DNA of 64,000 nucleotides from Mauremys mutica (Eukaryota; Chordata; Testudines; Geoemydidae). Below the pieces are notes generated by a model. It saw only the letters and a list, made by a program, of their open reading frames with translations, was not told the DNA's origin and ran no database searches. Of the stretch, positions 38,086 through 48,718 are shown in pieces (the stretch's first letter is position 1; each line of letters starts with the position of its first letter). Made by a program: the position numbers and the translations under genes. The stretch is taken from NCBI RefSeq assembly GCF_020497125.1, contig NC_059089.1, forward strand, positions 28,476,282-28,540,281, in the 5' to 3' direction.

Positions 38086-39398
38086 GGGGTCAACAAGCAT
38101 GTGGACAAGGGGAATCCAGTGGATATAGTCTACTTAGATTTTTCAGAAAGTCTTGGACAAGGTCCCTCACCAAAGGTTCTTAAGCAAAGTAAGCTGTCAT
38201 GGGATAATAGGGAAGGTTTTCTCATGGATCGGTAACTGGTTAAAAGATAGGAAACAAAGGGTAGGAATAAACAGTCAGTTTTCAGAATGGAGAGAGATAA
38301 ATAGTGGTGTTCCTAAGAGGTCTGTACTGGGACCAGGGCTATTCAACATATTCATAAATGAGCTTGAAAAAGGGTTAAACAGTGAGGTGGCAAAATTTGC
38401 AGATGATACAAAACTACTCAAGATAGTTAAGTCCAAGCAGACTGCAAAGAGCTACAAAAGAATCTCTCAAAACTGGGTCATTGGGCAACAAAATGGCAGA
38501 TGAAACTCAGTGTTAATGAATGCAAAGTAATGCACGTTGGAAAGCATAATCCCAACTATACATATAAAACGATGGGGTCTAAATTAGCTGTTACCACTCA
38601 ATAAAGTGATCTTGGAGTCATTGTGGATAGTTCTCTGAAAACATCCACTCAATGTGCAAAGGCCGTCAAAAAAGCAAACTCAATGTTGGGAATCATTAAG
38701 AAAGGGAGAGAGAATAAGACAGAAAATATCATATTGCCTCTATATAAATCTATGATACACCCACATCTTGAAGACTGCGTGCAGATGTGGTCGTCCCATC
38801 TCAAAATATATATATATTGGAATTGGAAAAGGTTCAGAAAAGGGCAACAAAAATGATTAGGGGTATGGAACAGCTGCCATATGAGGAGAGATTAATAAGG
38901 CTGGGACTTTTCAGCTTGGAAAAAGAGACAGCTAAGGAGGAGGAATATGATAGAGGACTATAAAATCATGACTGGTGTGGAGAAAGTGAAAAAAGAAGTG
39001 GCATTTAGTCCTTTTCATAACACAAGAACTAGAGGTCACCAAATGAAATTAATAGGCAGCAGGTTTAAAACAAAGAAAAGGAAGTGTTTTTTCCCACACA
39101 ACGCAGTTAGTCTGTGGAACTCTTTGCCAGAGACTGTTGTGAAGACCAAGACTATAACGAGGTTCAAAAAAGAACTAGATAAATTCATGGAGAATAGGTC
39201 CATCAATGGCTATTAGCCAGGATAGGCAGGGATGGTGTCCTAGACTCTGTTTGCCAGAAGCTGGGAATGGGTGACGGGATGGATCACTTGATGATTTTCT
39301 GTTCATTCCTTCTGAGGCACCTGGCACTGGCCACTATTGGAGGACAGGATACTGGGCTAGGTGAACCATGGGTCTGACCCAGTGTGGCCGTTCTTATG
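38086..39398 (+). mobile_element. CR1 LINE, 3' part of the split copy
   Basis: Continues the CR1 at 36286. Open pieces at 38153-38503 carry the RT motifs DKVPHQRFLSK, SGVPKRSVLGP and the catalytic block KFADDTKLL (canonical F-A-D-D). The piece at 38623-38856 reads STQCAKAVKKANSMLGIIKK. The piece at 38947-39216 is the C-terminus with [13 protein letters not shown] and ends SINGY. The 3' UTR ends TTCTTATG near 39398. Frameshifts, a stop and a (TA)n patch near 38808 separate the pieces. Confidence 0.92.
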
Positions 39399-41013
39399 AG
39401 CAAAAATTCATCAGATAACAGTATTTATTTGGGCCTGTCAGACAGTTTGCGAGCGCTAAACAATATTGCAATGGTAATGCACGGACATAACTCAAGCAAG
39501 ACAGAGACTTAAAGAGAGAACAGAAGGAAGAAAAGTTGCCTCCACTTGTTACAGGTGCCAGTCAGCCCACTTTTGTCTGTAAAGTTCATTAATGAAGCTC
39601 TGTAGCGAATCATACACTGGGTGAGATTACTTTACACACAGCCATATTTAATTTGCAATAAGGGGAACACCTTGTTTTATTTTATTTCCATGTGCCCATT
39701 TAATTGGGCTTGTGATTATTTAGTGTCATGGCTGTGGAGCTCTTTTATGGGGGACAAAAGAAAATTTAATGAAAATTATTCACAAGCCCAACTTCTGACT
39801 AGTAAAACTGAGAGTTTAATGTAAAAGGCAAAGTCCCCATCTGGTACTTCTCTTTGAAAAGAACAGCCCATGTGAAGGATTTATTGTGACATTACAATGC
39901 TTGATGTCAAATAATCTAGCTGGAGGAACATTATTGCCCTAAAGAGAGCCATCAGGCTCTGTGTGACATGGATATTTGAAAGGATTAACTACACTTAAAT
40001 CAATATGGGCAATGAAAACAGAAATAACCAATCTTTTGGCCACTCAATTATTTAAGAGTGTCTGTATTCCCCACAGAATGGAATTAAACGCATGTTTAAG
40101 AAGACTGACAATTAAATCTGTTTCTTTAATGCTGAAACAAGGACACAAGGATCCCAGATCGCTCTCCACAGTAGGGACTCACGGTTCAAAAATTGAAACA
40201 TTCTGAAATGACTATTTATTTTGTGTACATTGTAGGTCATGTTTTTACTTTGCAGTGGAATTCATAATTACCCTGGTAAACTCTCTGTAACACAATCATA
40301 GACATGTAAAATGATTTCCATTCACAAGTAAATGCCAAGTCAACACAAACAGAGTTCTAGGTGAATCTCAGAACTACAGACATAACATCATTTGGCCACT
40401 ATTCCCTTTGGGCCCTGGGCACATATGATTGCAGGATCAGGGCATATACTGGATACATACAGCACTAGGTGGGACAGAAACATTTGCAACAAGTGATCAC
40501 TACCCATATTATACTGCCTCACGATTGGATGTGAACATCATGGTCTGTACATAAAACTGGCAGCTGCATGCTGACAAAACTTGCCAGCTCCCCCCTCCCT
40601 CTTCCCCTCAGTTTTATACTGCAAGAGCATGAGATATTGGCTCTAAAATTCTCAGACTATTAACACTAAGTGTATTTTCTGCTGACTGAATTTAAATAAG
40701 ATGAAGGTTGCTACATCCTCTCCACTCTAGGGAAGTTTGTCTTATTGGTCTAAGGCTTTTAAAATCAGGATAATATTTTACAGAGTAAATGCTCCTCTCT
40801 TTTGGTTGGTGGTTACACCATTTCCCCTTAGGTGTTTTTCATCCCAGGTATGATGAGGAGTGATTCCTGGTTTGGAAACACATTCATGGGACATTTCTAT
40901 TTTCAGATGGTGCATAAAGTAGCAGCGAAGCAGGAAGCATTCACAGTCTGGAACAAGCACCCATCATATTGCAAATACCATAGGTGACAGGAGAACATCA
41001 GCTGCCTCCTTAC
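39399..41013. other. Repeat-free AT-rich block, candidate conserved non-coding DNA
   Basis: Roughly 39420-40270 holds no recognisable repeat and many ATTA/TTAAT cores (catatttaatttgcaata, cccatttaattgggc, aagaaaatttaatgaaaatt). This composition is typical of developmental enhancers, but conservation cannot be judged from one sequence. 40270-41013 is ordinary unique sequence. Confidence 0.3.
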
Positions 41014-41225
41014 GTTCTGTTTGGCTTCCTGGCCTGGAAAACTGAAAGATGTCCTTATAGTTGGACATAGTCTGATACACTAAGATCTCTTGTAAGGTAA
41101 GAGCCTCATAGTTGTCCATGCAGAATATTTTCAATTTAGAAAGAGCTTTTGTGAACTCATAGGTGGCTAAAGATTCCAATTCTTGATTTACATGCCGCTG
41201 CATGGCACGGCGGCGAAGAGCTCCT
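41014..41225 (-). CDS. Candidate internal coding exon, unrecognised
   Basis: Minus-strand sequence is open across the whole 212 nt. It is preceded by a plausible acceptor (ttctttgtgctcag at 41239-41226) and ends at a strong donor, CAGAAC followed by GTAAGG (intron starts at 41013). The predicted peptide begins GALRRRAMQRHVNQELESLA, has a middle part TKALSKLKIFCMDNYEAL and TLQEILVYQTMSNY, and ends FSRPGSQTE. It is amphipathic, well mixed in composition and without repeats. Phases would be 2 in and 1 out. Outside the splice sites the frame closes at 40964. I do not recognise the family and found no partner exon. The CpG island at 54.1-55.0 kb lies upstream on this strand. Confidence 0.4.
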
Positions 41226-41501
41226 CTGAGCACAAAGAACGCACAAGACTAGTGCTGCATCTAGTGGAAGGTGGACTTGGAGCTCTAATAAACCCTGGCC
41301 CTGGCCCCACTTTGGACTGGACAGTGCAGCTGGCTACATACAGAGGAAGAAGATGCTGCAGAAGCCATATTCTTCCTGCACACCCCAGAGCTCCTCGAGA
41401 TTTCCAGTGTGAGGCTCCCATAGCTCACAAAGCAGGGCTGTTCCTTAAAGGCACTACTGAGCACTGTGTGTCTGGTTACAGATTTGTTCAGCCTCTGTAA
41501 T

Positions 41502-42138
41502 GAAGTCTGGTGGTCTCCTCACCTCAAAAAAGATATTCTAGCACTAGAAAAGGTTCAGAAAAGGGCAACTAAAATGATTAGGGGTTTGGAGAGGGTCCCA
41601 TATGAGGAAAGATTAAAGAGGCTAGGACTCTTCAGTTTGGAAAAGAGAAGACTAAGGGGGGACATGATAGAGGTATATAAAATCATGAGAGATGTTGAGA
41701 AAGTGGATAAGGAAAAGTTATTTACTTATTCCCATAATACAAGAACTAGGGGTCACCAAATGAAATTAATAGGCAGCAGGTTTAAAACAAATAAAAGGAA
41801 GTTCTTCTTCACGCAGCGCACAGTCAACTTGTGGAACTCCTTACCTGAGGAGGTTGTGAAGGCTAGGACTATAACAATGTTTAAAAGGGAACTGGATAAA
41901 TTCATGGCAGCTAAGTCCATAAATGGATATTAGCCAGGATGGGTAAAGAATGGTGTCCCTAGCCTCTGTTCGGCAGAGGATGGAGATGGATGGCAGGAGA
42001 GAGATCACTTGATCATTGCCTGTTAGGTTCACTCCCTCAGGGGCACCTGGCATTGGCCACTGTCGGTAGACAGATACTGGGCTAGATGGACCTCTGGTCT
42101 GGCCCGGTACGGCCTTTCTTATGTTCTTATGTTCTTAT
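41502..42138 (+). mobile_element. Young CR1 LINE 3' end with open C-terminal frame
   Basis: The CR1 ORF2 C-terminus is open to the natural stop at 41933. Its pieces include [40 protein letters not shown] and [13 protein letters not shown], ending MAAKSINGY. The 3' UTR ends in three near-perfect TTCTTATG units (42114-42138), the typical terminal repeat. Closely related to 16690, which it extends at the 5' side. It is 5' truncated and not autonomous. Confidence 0.93.
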
Positions 42139-42605
42139 AAAATCCCACTTTATAAGAGGAGCAAGAAGAACTAATGCCCTGCAGTGGGGATGCAACGTGT
42201 TCAGAGTCCCCAGCCTCCGTGCAAGGCGTTAGGAATATTTCCACACCACCCGGGGCTCAGGGAATGTTGGTGTGAGAACTGAATGGAACCAGGTTTGTTC
42301 TGTGAGCAACTCACATGGTTATTATTGCCAGGGAAATTGCTTTCTAGGTCTCCCTCCCTCGCTCTCACACATAGCCCTTGTCCAGTATCACCCTGCTCTA
42401 TAGAGAATCTATTTCTCCTTTAGCAAAGTCCAAAGGCTTCCAACTTTTTCTTTAATCTCACCCAAATGCTGACTTTTCCATCCCACTGCAACATGCACCC
42501 GCTCGGCCCTCCTGAATTAGTGTGTGTACCTGTGAGAGACACAGAAGGACCAGCTGCCCAACAATGAGGCTTGATGGGAATGAGTGGCTTTCAGAGGAAA
42601 GTTTC
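42139..42605. other. Unique sequence, no feature seen
   Basis: Nothing supported. Confidence 0.5.
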
Positions 42606-42858
42606 TATGGTCCATTATCAGAGGGTAGCCGTGTTAGTCTGGATCTGTAAAAGCAGCAAAGAGTCCTGTGGCACCTTATAGACTAACAGACATACTGGAG
42701 CATGAGCTTTCATAGGTGAATACTGACTTCGTTGGATGCATGTCACATGCATGTCACATGCATCCGACGAAGTGGGTATTCACCCACGAAAGCTCATGCT
42801 CCAATACGTCTGTTAGTCTATAAGGTGCCACAGGACTCTTTGCTGCTTATGGTCCATT
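42606..42858. mobile_element. Foldback Penelope-like module, 11-bp TSD
   Basis: Two copies of one module lie tail to tail. The left arm (about 42651-42743) reads antisense and the right arm (about 42758-42848) reads sense, with matching blocks tgtggcaccttatagactaa / ttagtctataaggtgccaca and ggatgcatg / catgcatcc. A short duplicated TGTCACATGCA spacer lies between the arms. The left arm has 34 extra bases (agggtagccgtgttagtctg). The whole is flanked by an exact 11-bp TSD TATGGTCCATT (42606-42616, 42848-42858). Inverted tandem copies are typical of Penelope-like insertions. The right arm is better preserved than the left. Confidence 0.65.
42764..42802 (+). ncRNA. Hammerhead-ribozyme-like motif (best copy)
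   Basis: The core CCGACGA (42764-42770) is followed by A, then stem II GUGGGU (42772-42777) and ACCCAC (42782-42787) around the loop AUUC, then GAAA (42788-42791). Stem III is GC-UCAU-GC (42792-42799), and UC (42800-42801) sits at the expected cleavage point. The spacing matches a hammerhead with a minimal stem III. The core has C where U is conserved, and no pairing partner for stem I was found here. Confidence 0.45.
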
Positions 42859-43623
42859 GTTAATCTCTAGAGCCACTCAGTTCCCCACATCACCCCAGAG
42901 CCTTTGTTGGATCCCAGACTTGTTGGATCCTTGTTTTCAGTTTGCTGCCTTCTCTGTCGTTGAACATGTGTTGAAATAACATGCTTCCCTTTATTCATAC
43001 TTAGTTCCACGAGTGGGAATCACACTGACAACACCATGTTGAGAAACAGGTTACATCACAGTAATAGCTGCTGTTCCACCAAAACTCTATTGTTTTCTCT
43101 AATGATCCATGTTTAGGCTACAGTGTCGCTGGAAGTTCTTTGCAATCAGAATCATTGCTAAAACAATCACGTTTGTGACTCTCAGCCAACTTAATATTTA
43201 GGCAGAAGAGAGAAGTTTCAATGTGTCAACAATATGTTTTTAAACATAGAAATGGGAAGAAGTAATTGTCTCTCTAAAGGTTACAGGAAGCAAGGAGCCA
43301 TCTATTGATTTTGATTTCAGGGTAAGCACTTACACACTGCATCCCGTCCTTTATCAGTTCAATGAAGACAGACAGTGAGCCACTTGTCACCAGAATAAAT
43401 TGGATGCACAAGGGTCTGACCTTTTTCAATAGAGGTTCAACCAAAATTCATTCAAAGTGTGAGATTTTCCTCAAGAAAACTAAACAGATAAACCAGCATG
43501 CTTGTCAATGAAATTGCTGCAGAAAACATTTCTTTTAAAAACACAGAAAGAAAGAAAGAAAGACCTGCTAGGACCATCTAGCTGATGCTGCCAAGTCAAC
43601 TTATTGGGACAATGCTTTCCATT
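42859..43623. other. Unique sequence, short (AAAG)n tract
   Basis: A short AAAG tract lies near 43545-43563. No other feature. Confidence 0.5.
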
Positions 43624-43735
43624 AGAGCTGGTCAAACATTTTTATGTCAAAAATACCTTTTTAACTGAATAGAAATTTTTCCCAAGAAACTCCGTTTTTG
43701 TTTAAATTTAAATACAGAGAATGAAATTATTAAGC
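43624..43735 (+). repeat. AT-rich dispersed repeat fragment
   Basis: Starts attagagctggtcaaacatt, the same start as 59206, and continues with gtcaaaaatacctttttaac and tagaaatttttcccaagaaa. Confidence 0.5.
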
Positions 43736-44050
43736 TAGGGCCATTGGTTGATGGTGTCATTCTTAGGAATGATGTTCCAAGGTAGTGATTTCCATGCCAA
43801 GGGCTCAGTTAAGCTCCCACACTAAGATGCAGATAGACTCATAGGAGTTAGACATGAAAATGGCTGTCTAGATCATTCCAGCCATCACAGAGCTAAGGCA
43901 TAATTTCAGTAAGAGAGACACACAAAGGGGAGTTTTTCCAGCATGGGATTAACTGTGACTCCAGTGATCAGGAGCTCTTCATAGCTCTGCCCTCACACAC
44001 CTTGCCCGACAGCAGCATGCCGAGGTGTTCCCTGAATTATTGTGTGGAGC
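43736..44050. other. Unique sequence, no feature seen
   Basis: Nothing supported. Confidence 0.5.
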
Positions 44051-44755
44051 TCAGGCAGGGGTGAAAGTAGAAATAGAGACTCACCGGTACATGGCTGGGT
44101 TGGGGCCGGGTCTGGCCCCCAGAAGGGGCGGGGCCTCAAGTAGAAGGGGCGGGAATGGGGGGGTTAGAGCCAGAGCTTGGCCGCCCTGTACCGGTAAGTG
44201 CCCTCCCCCTCCCCTACCAGGGTAGCAGTGGCAGCCAGGGGCTCCAGCAGCAGTTTAAAGGGCCCAGGTCTCGGCCGCCACTACTGCCCTGGGCCCTTTA
44301 AACTGCTGCCAGAGCCACTGGCTGCCACTGCTACCCCAGGGCTCCAGCAGCAGGGCTCTGGGGGCTATTTAAAGGGCCCAGGGATCCCCTGCCTCTACCA
44401 CCCCAGGCCCTTTAAATAGCCGCTGGAGCCTGCCGGAGCGGTGGCGGGGCTCTGGTGGGTATTTAAAGGGCCCAGGCCCTTTAAATAGGTGCCAGGGCCC
44501 CACCTCTACTCCAGGGCTCTGCTGCTGCTACCCCAGGGCTCCAGCGGCAATTTAAAGGGCCTGGGGCTCCAGCTGGAAGCGGCGGCCAGTAAGTCCCTCT
44601 ATCTGCACTGCTTCCAGCAGCTCCCATTGGCCCAGAGCAGCGATACGGAGCCAGTGGGAGCCGTGATCGGCCGGACCTGTGGACTGGGCAGGTAAACAAA
44701 CAGACCCGGCCCACCAGGGGCTTTCCCTACACAAGCAGCGACCCCTGTTTGAGCA
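44050..44755. mobile_element. GC-rich dispersed element, unclassified
   Basis: Begins caggcaggggtgaaagtaga and accggtacatggctgggttg, and ends near gcgacccctgtttgagcaac. A paired ACCGGTAC / GTACCGGT lies at about 44082 and 44190. The composition differs sharply from the flanks. A hAT-like origin is likely from the caggggtg start, but I could not confirm a TSD. The interior is the palindromic minisatellite at 44248-44560. Confidence 0.5.
44248..44560. repeat. Alternating inverted minisatellite (GGGCC-CTTTAAA)
   Basis: Units of TTTAAAGGGCCC alternate with their inverse GGGCCCTTTAAA near 44253, 44288, 44368, 44406, 44462, 44475 and 44550. They are joined by GCTCCAGCAGCA / TGCTGCCAGAGCC segments. 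The 28-bp palindrome 44460-44487 has two perfect 13-base arms around CA. Confidence 0.8.
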
Positions 44756-46104
44756 ACCCTGACATAGGGGATCATTGCCTAAAGCTAGTATTAAAGAAAA
44801 GTATTTAAACCTGAAATCTGTTTAGACCCGAAAGCCCAATTGTCCTGCTTGGGAGCTACAAGCCTCAGCAGGATTCTTTCCACTAAGCTGAGGAAGAATT
44901 AGTCCATTTGCATACATGGCCAGCTCCCCTGAGCTCTACCTTAATACATTTGATAAGGCTAGTCACTGCGTACCTCTTGCCACTCAAGAAAGCAGAAAAG
45001 GAGCTGCACACTGATCTGCTGCTTCTCTAAACTTGCCTTGTGATTGGTCTGACATGACTCCTGTCACTCACTTTAATCCACGTAACAAGCAGCTCCCTTG
45101 TCTCCTCTCAGTACCAAAACAAATTAAATAGCAAACTGCAAGCACATGGATCAGTGAGAGAGGAAAATACTGTGTGTGTGAGCACGCATATGCGTATGGT
45201 AAGGGCCAAGGTGTATGATTTGACAAGCCACCCACATGCCTCTAGTATGTTGTAAGTCATGAGAATGAAGTCTGCGTTCCTATCAGCACTTCCCGTGCAG
45301 CTGAGAAATGCTGGGGCCCTGTATGAGTGCAGCTTTGAAGCATTAGGACTCGCTTTACCCATTACCTTCCTAACCCCTCTTTGATAGCGACCTATATTTC
45401 ACAGCCTGCAAGGGTACGACCCCACAGACTTCAGCAAAGTTATGCCTATTTTATGCCAGGACCAAATTTGGTTCAGGGCAGCCATTTCAGAACCTGCTTT
45501 ATTTCAGGCAGAGCTTATAACGTTGCCTGTTATTAAGGTTGCCTAACACTTTCCATTATAAGACCTGCTTTCAGTTGGTTTTACCTTTGCCAACTTTTAA
45601 ATGTCCAGACTGAAATACCAGGTGTTTGCCTCAGACCGAATATTTTTTTTTTTTAATTTCAGCAAAAGAGTCTCAGCCTTTTCCAGAAAGGGTGTTAAGC
45701 TTGTTTTCCCCGGTACAATTTTTTTTACTACCATTAAAGCTACAGTGTCTCCATGCTTTAGAGCAGAGATATGCCATTTTGCAGGAGGTGTCTTTTCTCT
45801 CTCCCCACAGAGCTCTATGCCAAGGACACTGCATAAGCTTCACTGCCTCCGAGCATTTTCCAGCCTGGGGCTGAGCAGGACTTTCCCTACAATTGCTCCT
45901 CTGAGATGTCAGAAGATGCTCTGTGGCCAGGCTCCAGGGCTGAGAGCTGGGAGACTCTGTCTGATACGCTCAGTGCACCACCAGGCAGTGAGGAGGAGGA
46001 AGAAGTAGCCTGATTGGGATGCAGAGAAGCAGAGGGGACAGCAAGAAAGCTCAGGAAAGAAGTTTGTAAAAGTCAGAGAAAATGGGTTTTTCCAACTTTC
46101 TCTC
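44756..46104. other. Unique sequence, no gene seen
   Basis: A 135-codon plus frame (45601-46008) is unrecognised. Confidence 0.4.
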
Positions 46105-46270
46105 AGTTTTTTACCTTTCTCCATTGAAAACAAAAATGGGAAAAGAGAAAAAAAAGAGAGAGAATGTGGGAATACATGCAAATTGAAAAATTTAAAACCA
46201 AAATGTTTCAGATTTGGAAACCCAAATAAAAACAAAAAATTTAATTTGAATCAAAATGAAATGTTCTGTT
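46105..46270. repeat. AT-rich dispersed repeat fragment
   Basis: aaattgaaaaatttaaaacc, aaaatgtttcagatttggaa and gaatcaaaatgaaatgttct use the same word set as 240-675 and 50714-51085. Confidence 0.4.
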
Positions 46271-46379
46271 CAACTCACAGGGAAACTAACTCACAAGGCT
46301 CTCCCCACTCCCCCACGAGCCCCTCCCTGGGACACGGCAGTGGGGCTCCAGGCTCTCAGCCCCGACAGCAGAGTTGTCA

Positions 46380-46532
46380 GTGCCTCACAATGCCCCACAC
46401 TGTCAGTTATGTCGGTAGAAGGATGCACCATGCTGACAGCGGGAGCTAGTGTGGATGTGAAAAAACGCAGTAATTACTGCACTGGCTGTACGCTGACCTA
46501 ACCATTTTGTAGTGTAGACAAGGCCTAGTTGT
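46380..46532. mobile_element. 3' remnant of a TIR element
   Basis: Ends tttgtagtgtagacaaggcc, which resembles the terminal repeat of a common turtle DNA transposon. The opposite end was not found, so only a fragment is called. Confidence 0.35.
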
Positions 46533-46755
46533 GCCTAGTTTTTTTAGTCATTCCTCATAGATCAGGTTTTTTTAAACCTTGTATAATTTTTGTTGCTTCA
46601 CCATGTCTGAAAGGAGACTAGCTCCAAATCTAGGCTTTTCAATCTTTTCCAAGATGTCTTTATTAATGACTAATAAAGCTGATTCTATAATAAATGATTG
46701 CCTTACAATTATTATATGTCAAAGTACTGAGTACAGACGCTTTACTCAATGGATT

Positions 46756-47447
46756 GACTCAGTCAGGGCTGCCCAGAGGGGGGGGGCAAAGGGGGCAATT
46801 TGCCCCGGGCCCCGGGCTCCGCAGGGGCCCCCAAGAGAAGAGCGGAGGCTCCCGCCTCCGCCCCTCTCCTGGAGCCTCAGCGCATCAAGCGCCGAGTCTC
46901 CGGCCGAGCCCCTGAGCCCCGCCCCGATCCGAGCCGCGTGGGGAGGGGGTGGGGCTGGGAGTTCCAATGGGGCCTGAGCCCCGCCCCGCTCAGAGCGGCG
47001 TGGGGAGGGGGCGGGGCAGCTGCCTCCGCTCGGCGTGGAGCTCCCAGCCCCGCCCCCTCACCACGCGGCTCTGAGCGGGACGGAGCTCAGGCCCCGCCGG
47101 AGACGCGCTCGGGTAAGAGGCTGAGGCCGGGGCCGGGGCGGCGGGGGGGAAGCGGGACCCGCCGCCGAAGTGCAGCCCGGTCTTCGGCGGCGGGGGGCCC
47201 CTTCTGTTCCGGGACCCGCTGCCGAAGTGCCCCGAAGGCCCGCGGCGGGGACCCCCCCCGCCACAGAATTACCGCCAAAGACCGGGCTGCGCTGCGGCGG
47301 CGGGTCCCGCTTCGGCGGTAATTCGGCGGCGGGGAGCTCCCGCCGCGGGTCTTCGGGGCACTTCGGCGGCGGGTCCCGGAACGGAAGGGCCCCCCGCCGC
47401 CGAAGACCCCGGGCCCCCGGAATCCTCTGGGCGGCCCTGGACTCAGT
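46756..47447. mobile_element. Very GC-rich hAT-like element (676 bp)
   Basis: The element 46764-47439 starts CAGGGCTGCCCAGAGG and ends CCTCTGGGCGGCCCTG. These are inverted with one mismatch and flanked by an exact 8-bp TSD GACTCAGT (46756-46763, 47440-47447). The interior repeats CTTCGGCGGCGGG and its complement many times on both strands, predicting strong secondary structure. The overlapping frames of 68-173 codons are compositional. The element could mimic a CpG island in automatic annotation. Confidence 0.92.
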
Positions 47448-47507
47448 TGCAGGGCGAGAGGAGGACCTGCAGCTCTGGATCTCTGCACAAGGATCTGGAC
47501 TGGACGC

Positions 47508-47638
47508 TGATGTTATTTTTAATCACAGTTATTACAGTGGTGCCTAGAGATCAAGCAAGCATGCAGTGCCATTGTGCCAGGGGCTGTACAATCACTGTAG
47601 CGCACAGTCCCTGCCCCACAGAGCTTTCAGTCTCTATA
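47508..47638 (-). repeat. L2/CORE-SINE-type 3' tail
   Basis: ttacagtggtgcctagagat, attgtgccaggggctgtaca and gtccctgccccacagagctt match the tails at 11218 and 18638 and are the best preserved antisense copy. Confidence 0.6.
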
Positions 47639-48718
47639 GAGAAGCCAGACCCGGGGTATATAATACACATCTCCCGTGTAACACAGACAATAGCCAGGGC
47701 CCCAGCTCAGAATCTGAATGCTCCACTCCGGACCCTCTGGCAAGGGGCATGCAGAGTGCTAGTGCCCGCTGGGCATCAAGGGGAAATGTTGAAAGATACA
47801 AGACAGCTGAGGGTGTTCACATCTGCAGACCTAGTCACAGCCAGCACTTTACCATTCCCCATCCCAACCAGGGAACATTGCTCTGTGTGGAAAATCTCAC
47901 AACCCCTATGGTGGCAGCTAGCAAAATGATTCATGGTGTGGTTTGAATTCAGTGGATGTTGACAGCAGAACCAATGCTCATTAACACTATCCGTGAACTT
48001 GTATCTCTAAAGCTTTACAGCATCACCATTACTTTCTAGCAAAATATTGTCCTTTTTCTTTGTGATGGGCATGTCACTGGCAGAGGACATCCTGGAGATC
48101 TTCTGAAATTGAACCCGTTAGAAGAGCCGGCATGCTCAGTACTCACCCAAAGCATTCAGGCGTGTGGCGTAGGACACCGGTGCGTGCCGTAGCAAGTGCA
48201 CTAGTCACTACTGCCCCAGGCCCAGGTGCCCACGTTTATAATTTCTGTACATTTCCAACTTTCAGACAATGCTCTGTTCTAATGTCTCATGCCTGTTTAA
48301 GGAACATAAAGGTTCTATACTGAGAGTCCCTGGCAAAACTAGTGCTGTCCTCGTGAACACTGACTCATCATGCGAAATGACCCGTACACCCACTGCACTC
48401 GGGCAATGGTATAGGAAGAATTTCTCTGAACATGCAAGTGACTGCAAACGCCCGTATCTCTGGCACACCTGAGGCTGCCTGCAGCCTGCTCACAGGAGAT
48501 AAGTATAAAATGGCATTTTCTCTTATGGCTGCTAAATACACTCAAATACAAGACTGCTATGCTTAAAGTGTTGATGATCTAGGCTTAGATTTTCAAAGGC
48601 TTTAAGGCAATTTGGCTTAATGGATCCAAAGTCCCACTGGATCTGGACAGCAGACTCCTGGAGGCTCCTGGAGATTGCCTTACACCAGCACTCATTCACT
48701 TTTGTTCTATTAACATCT
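47639..48718. other. Unique sequence, no gene seen
   Basis: The frames at 47447-47946 continue out of the GC-rich element and are not supported. Confidence 0.4.

Noticed and set aside
42606..42858. hAT origin for the tcagaggg...tagccgtgttagtc module
   Set aside because: The start resembles hAT CAGAGG, but flanking duplications are 11-13 bp in three copies instead of 8 bp, and the copies include inverted and chimeric forms.
46800..47547. Frames of 125-173 codons on both strands
   Set aside because: They lie within the GC-rich hAT-like element 46764-47439, with Pro/Arg/Gly-rich products.
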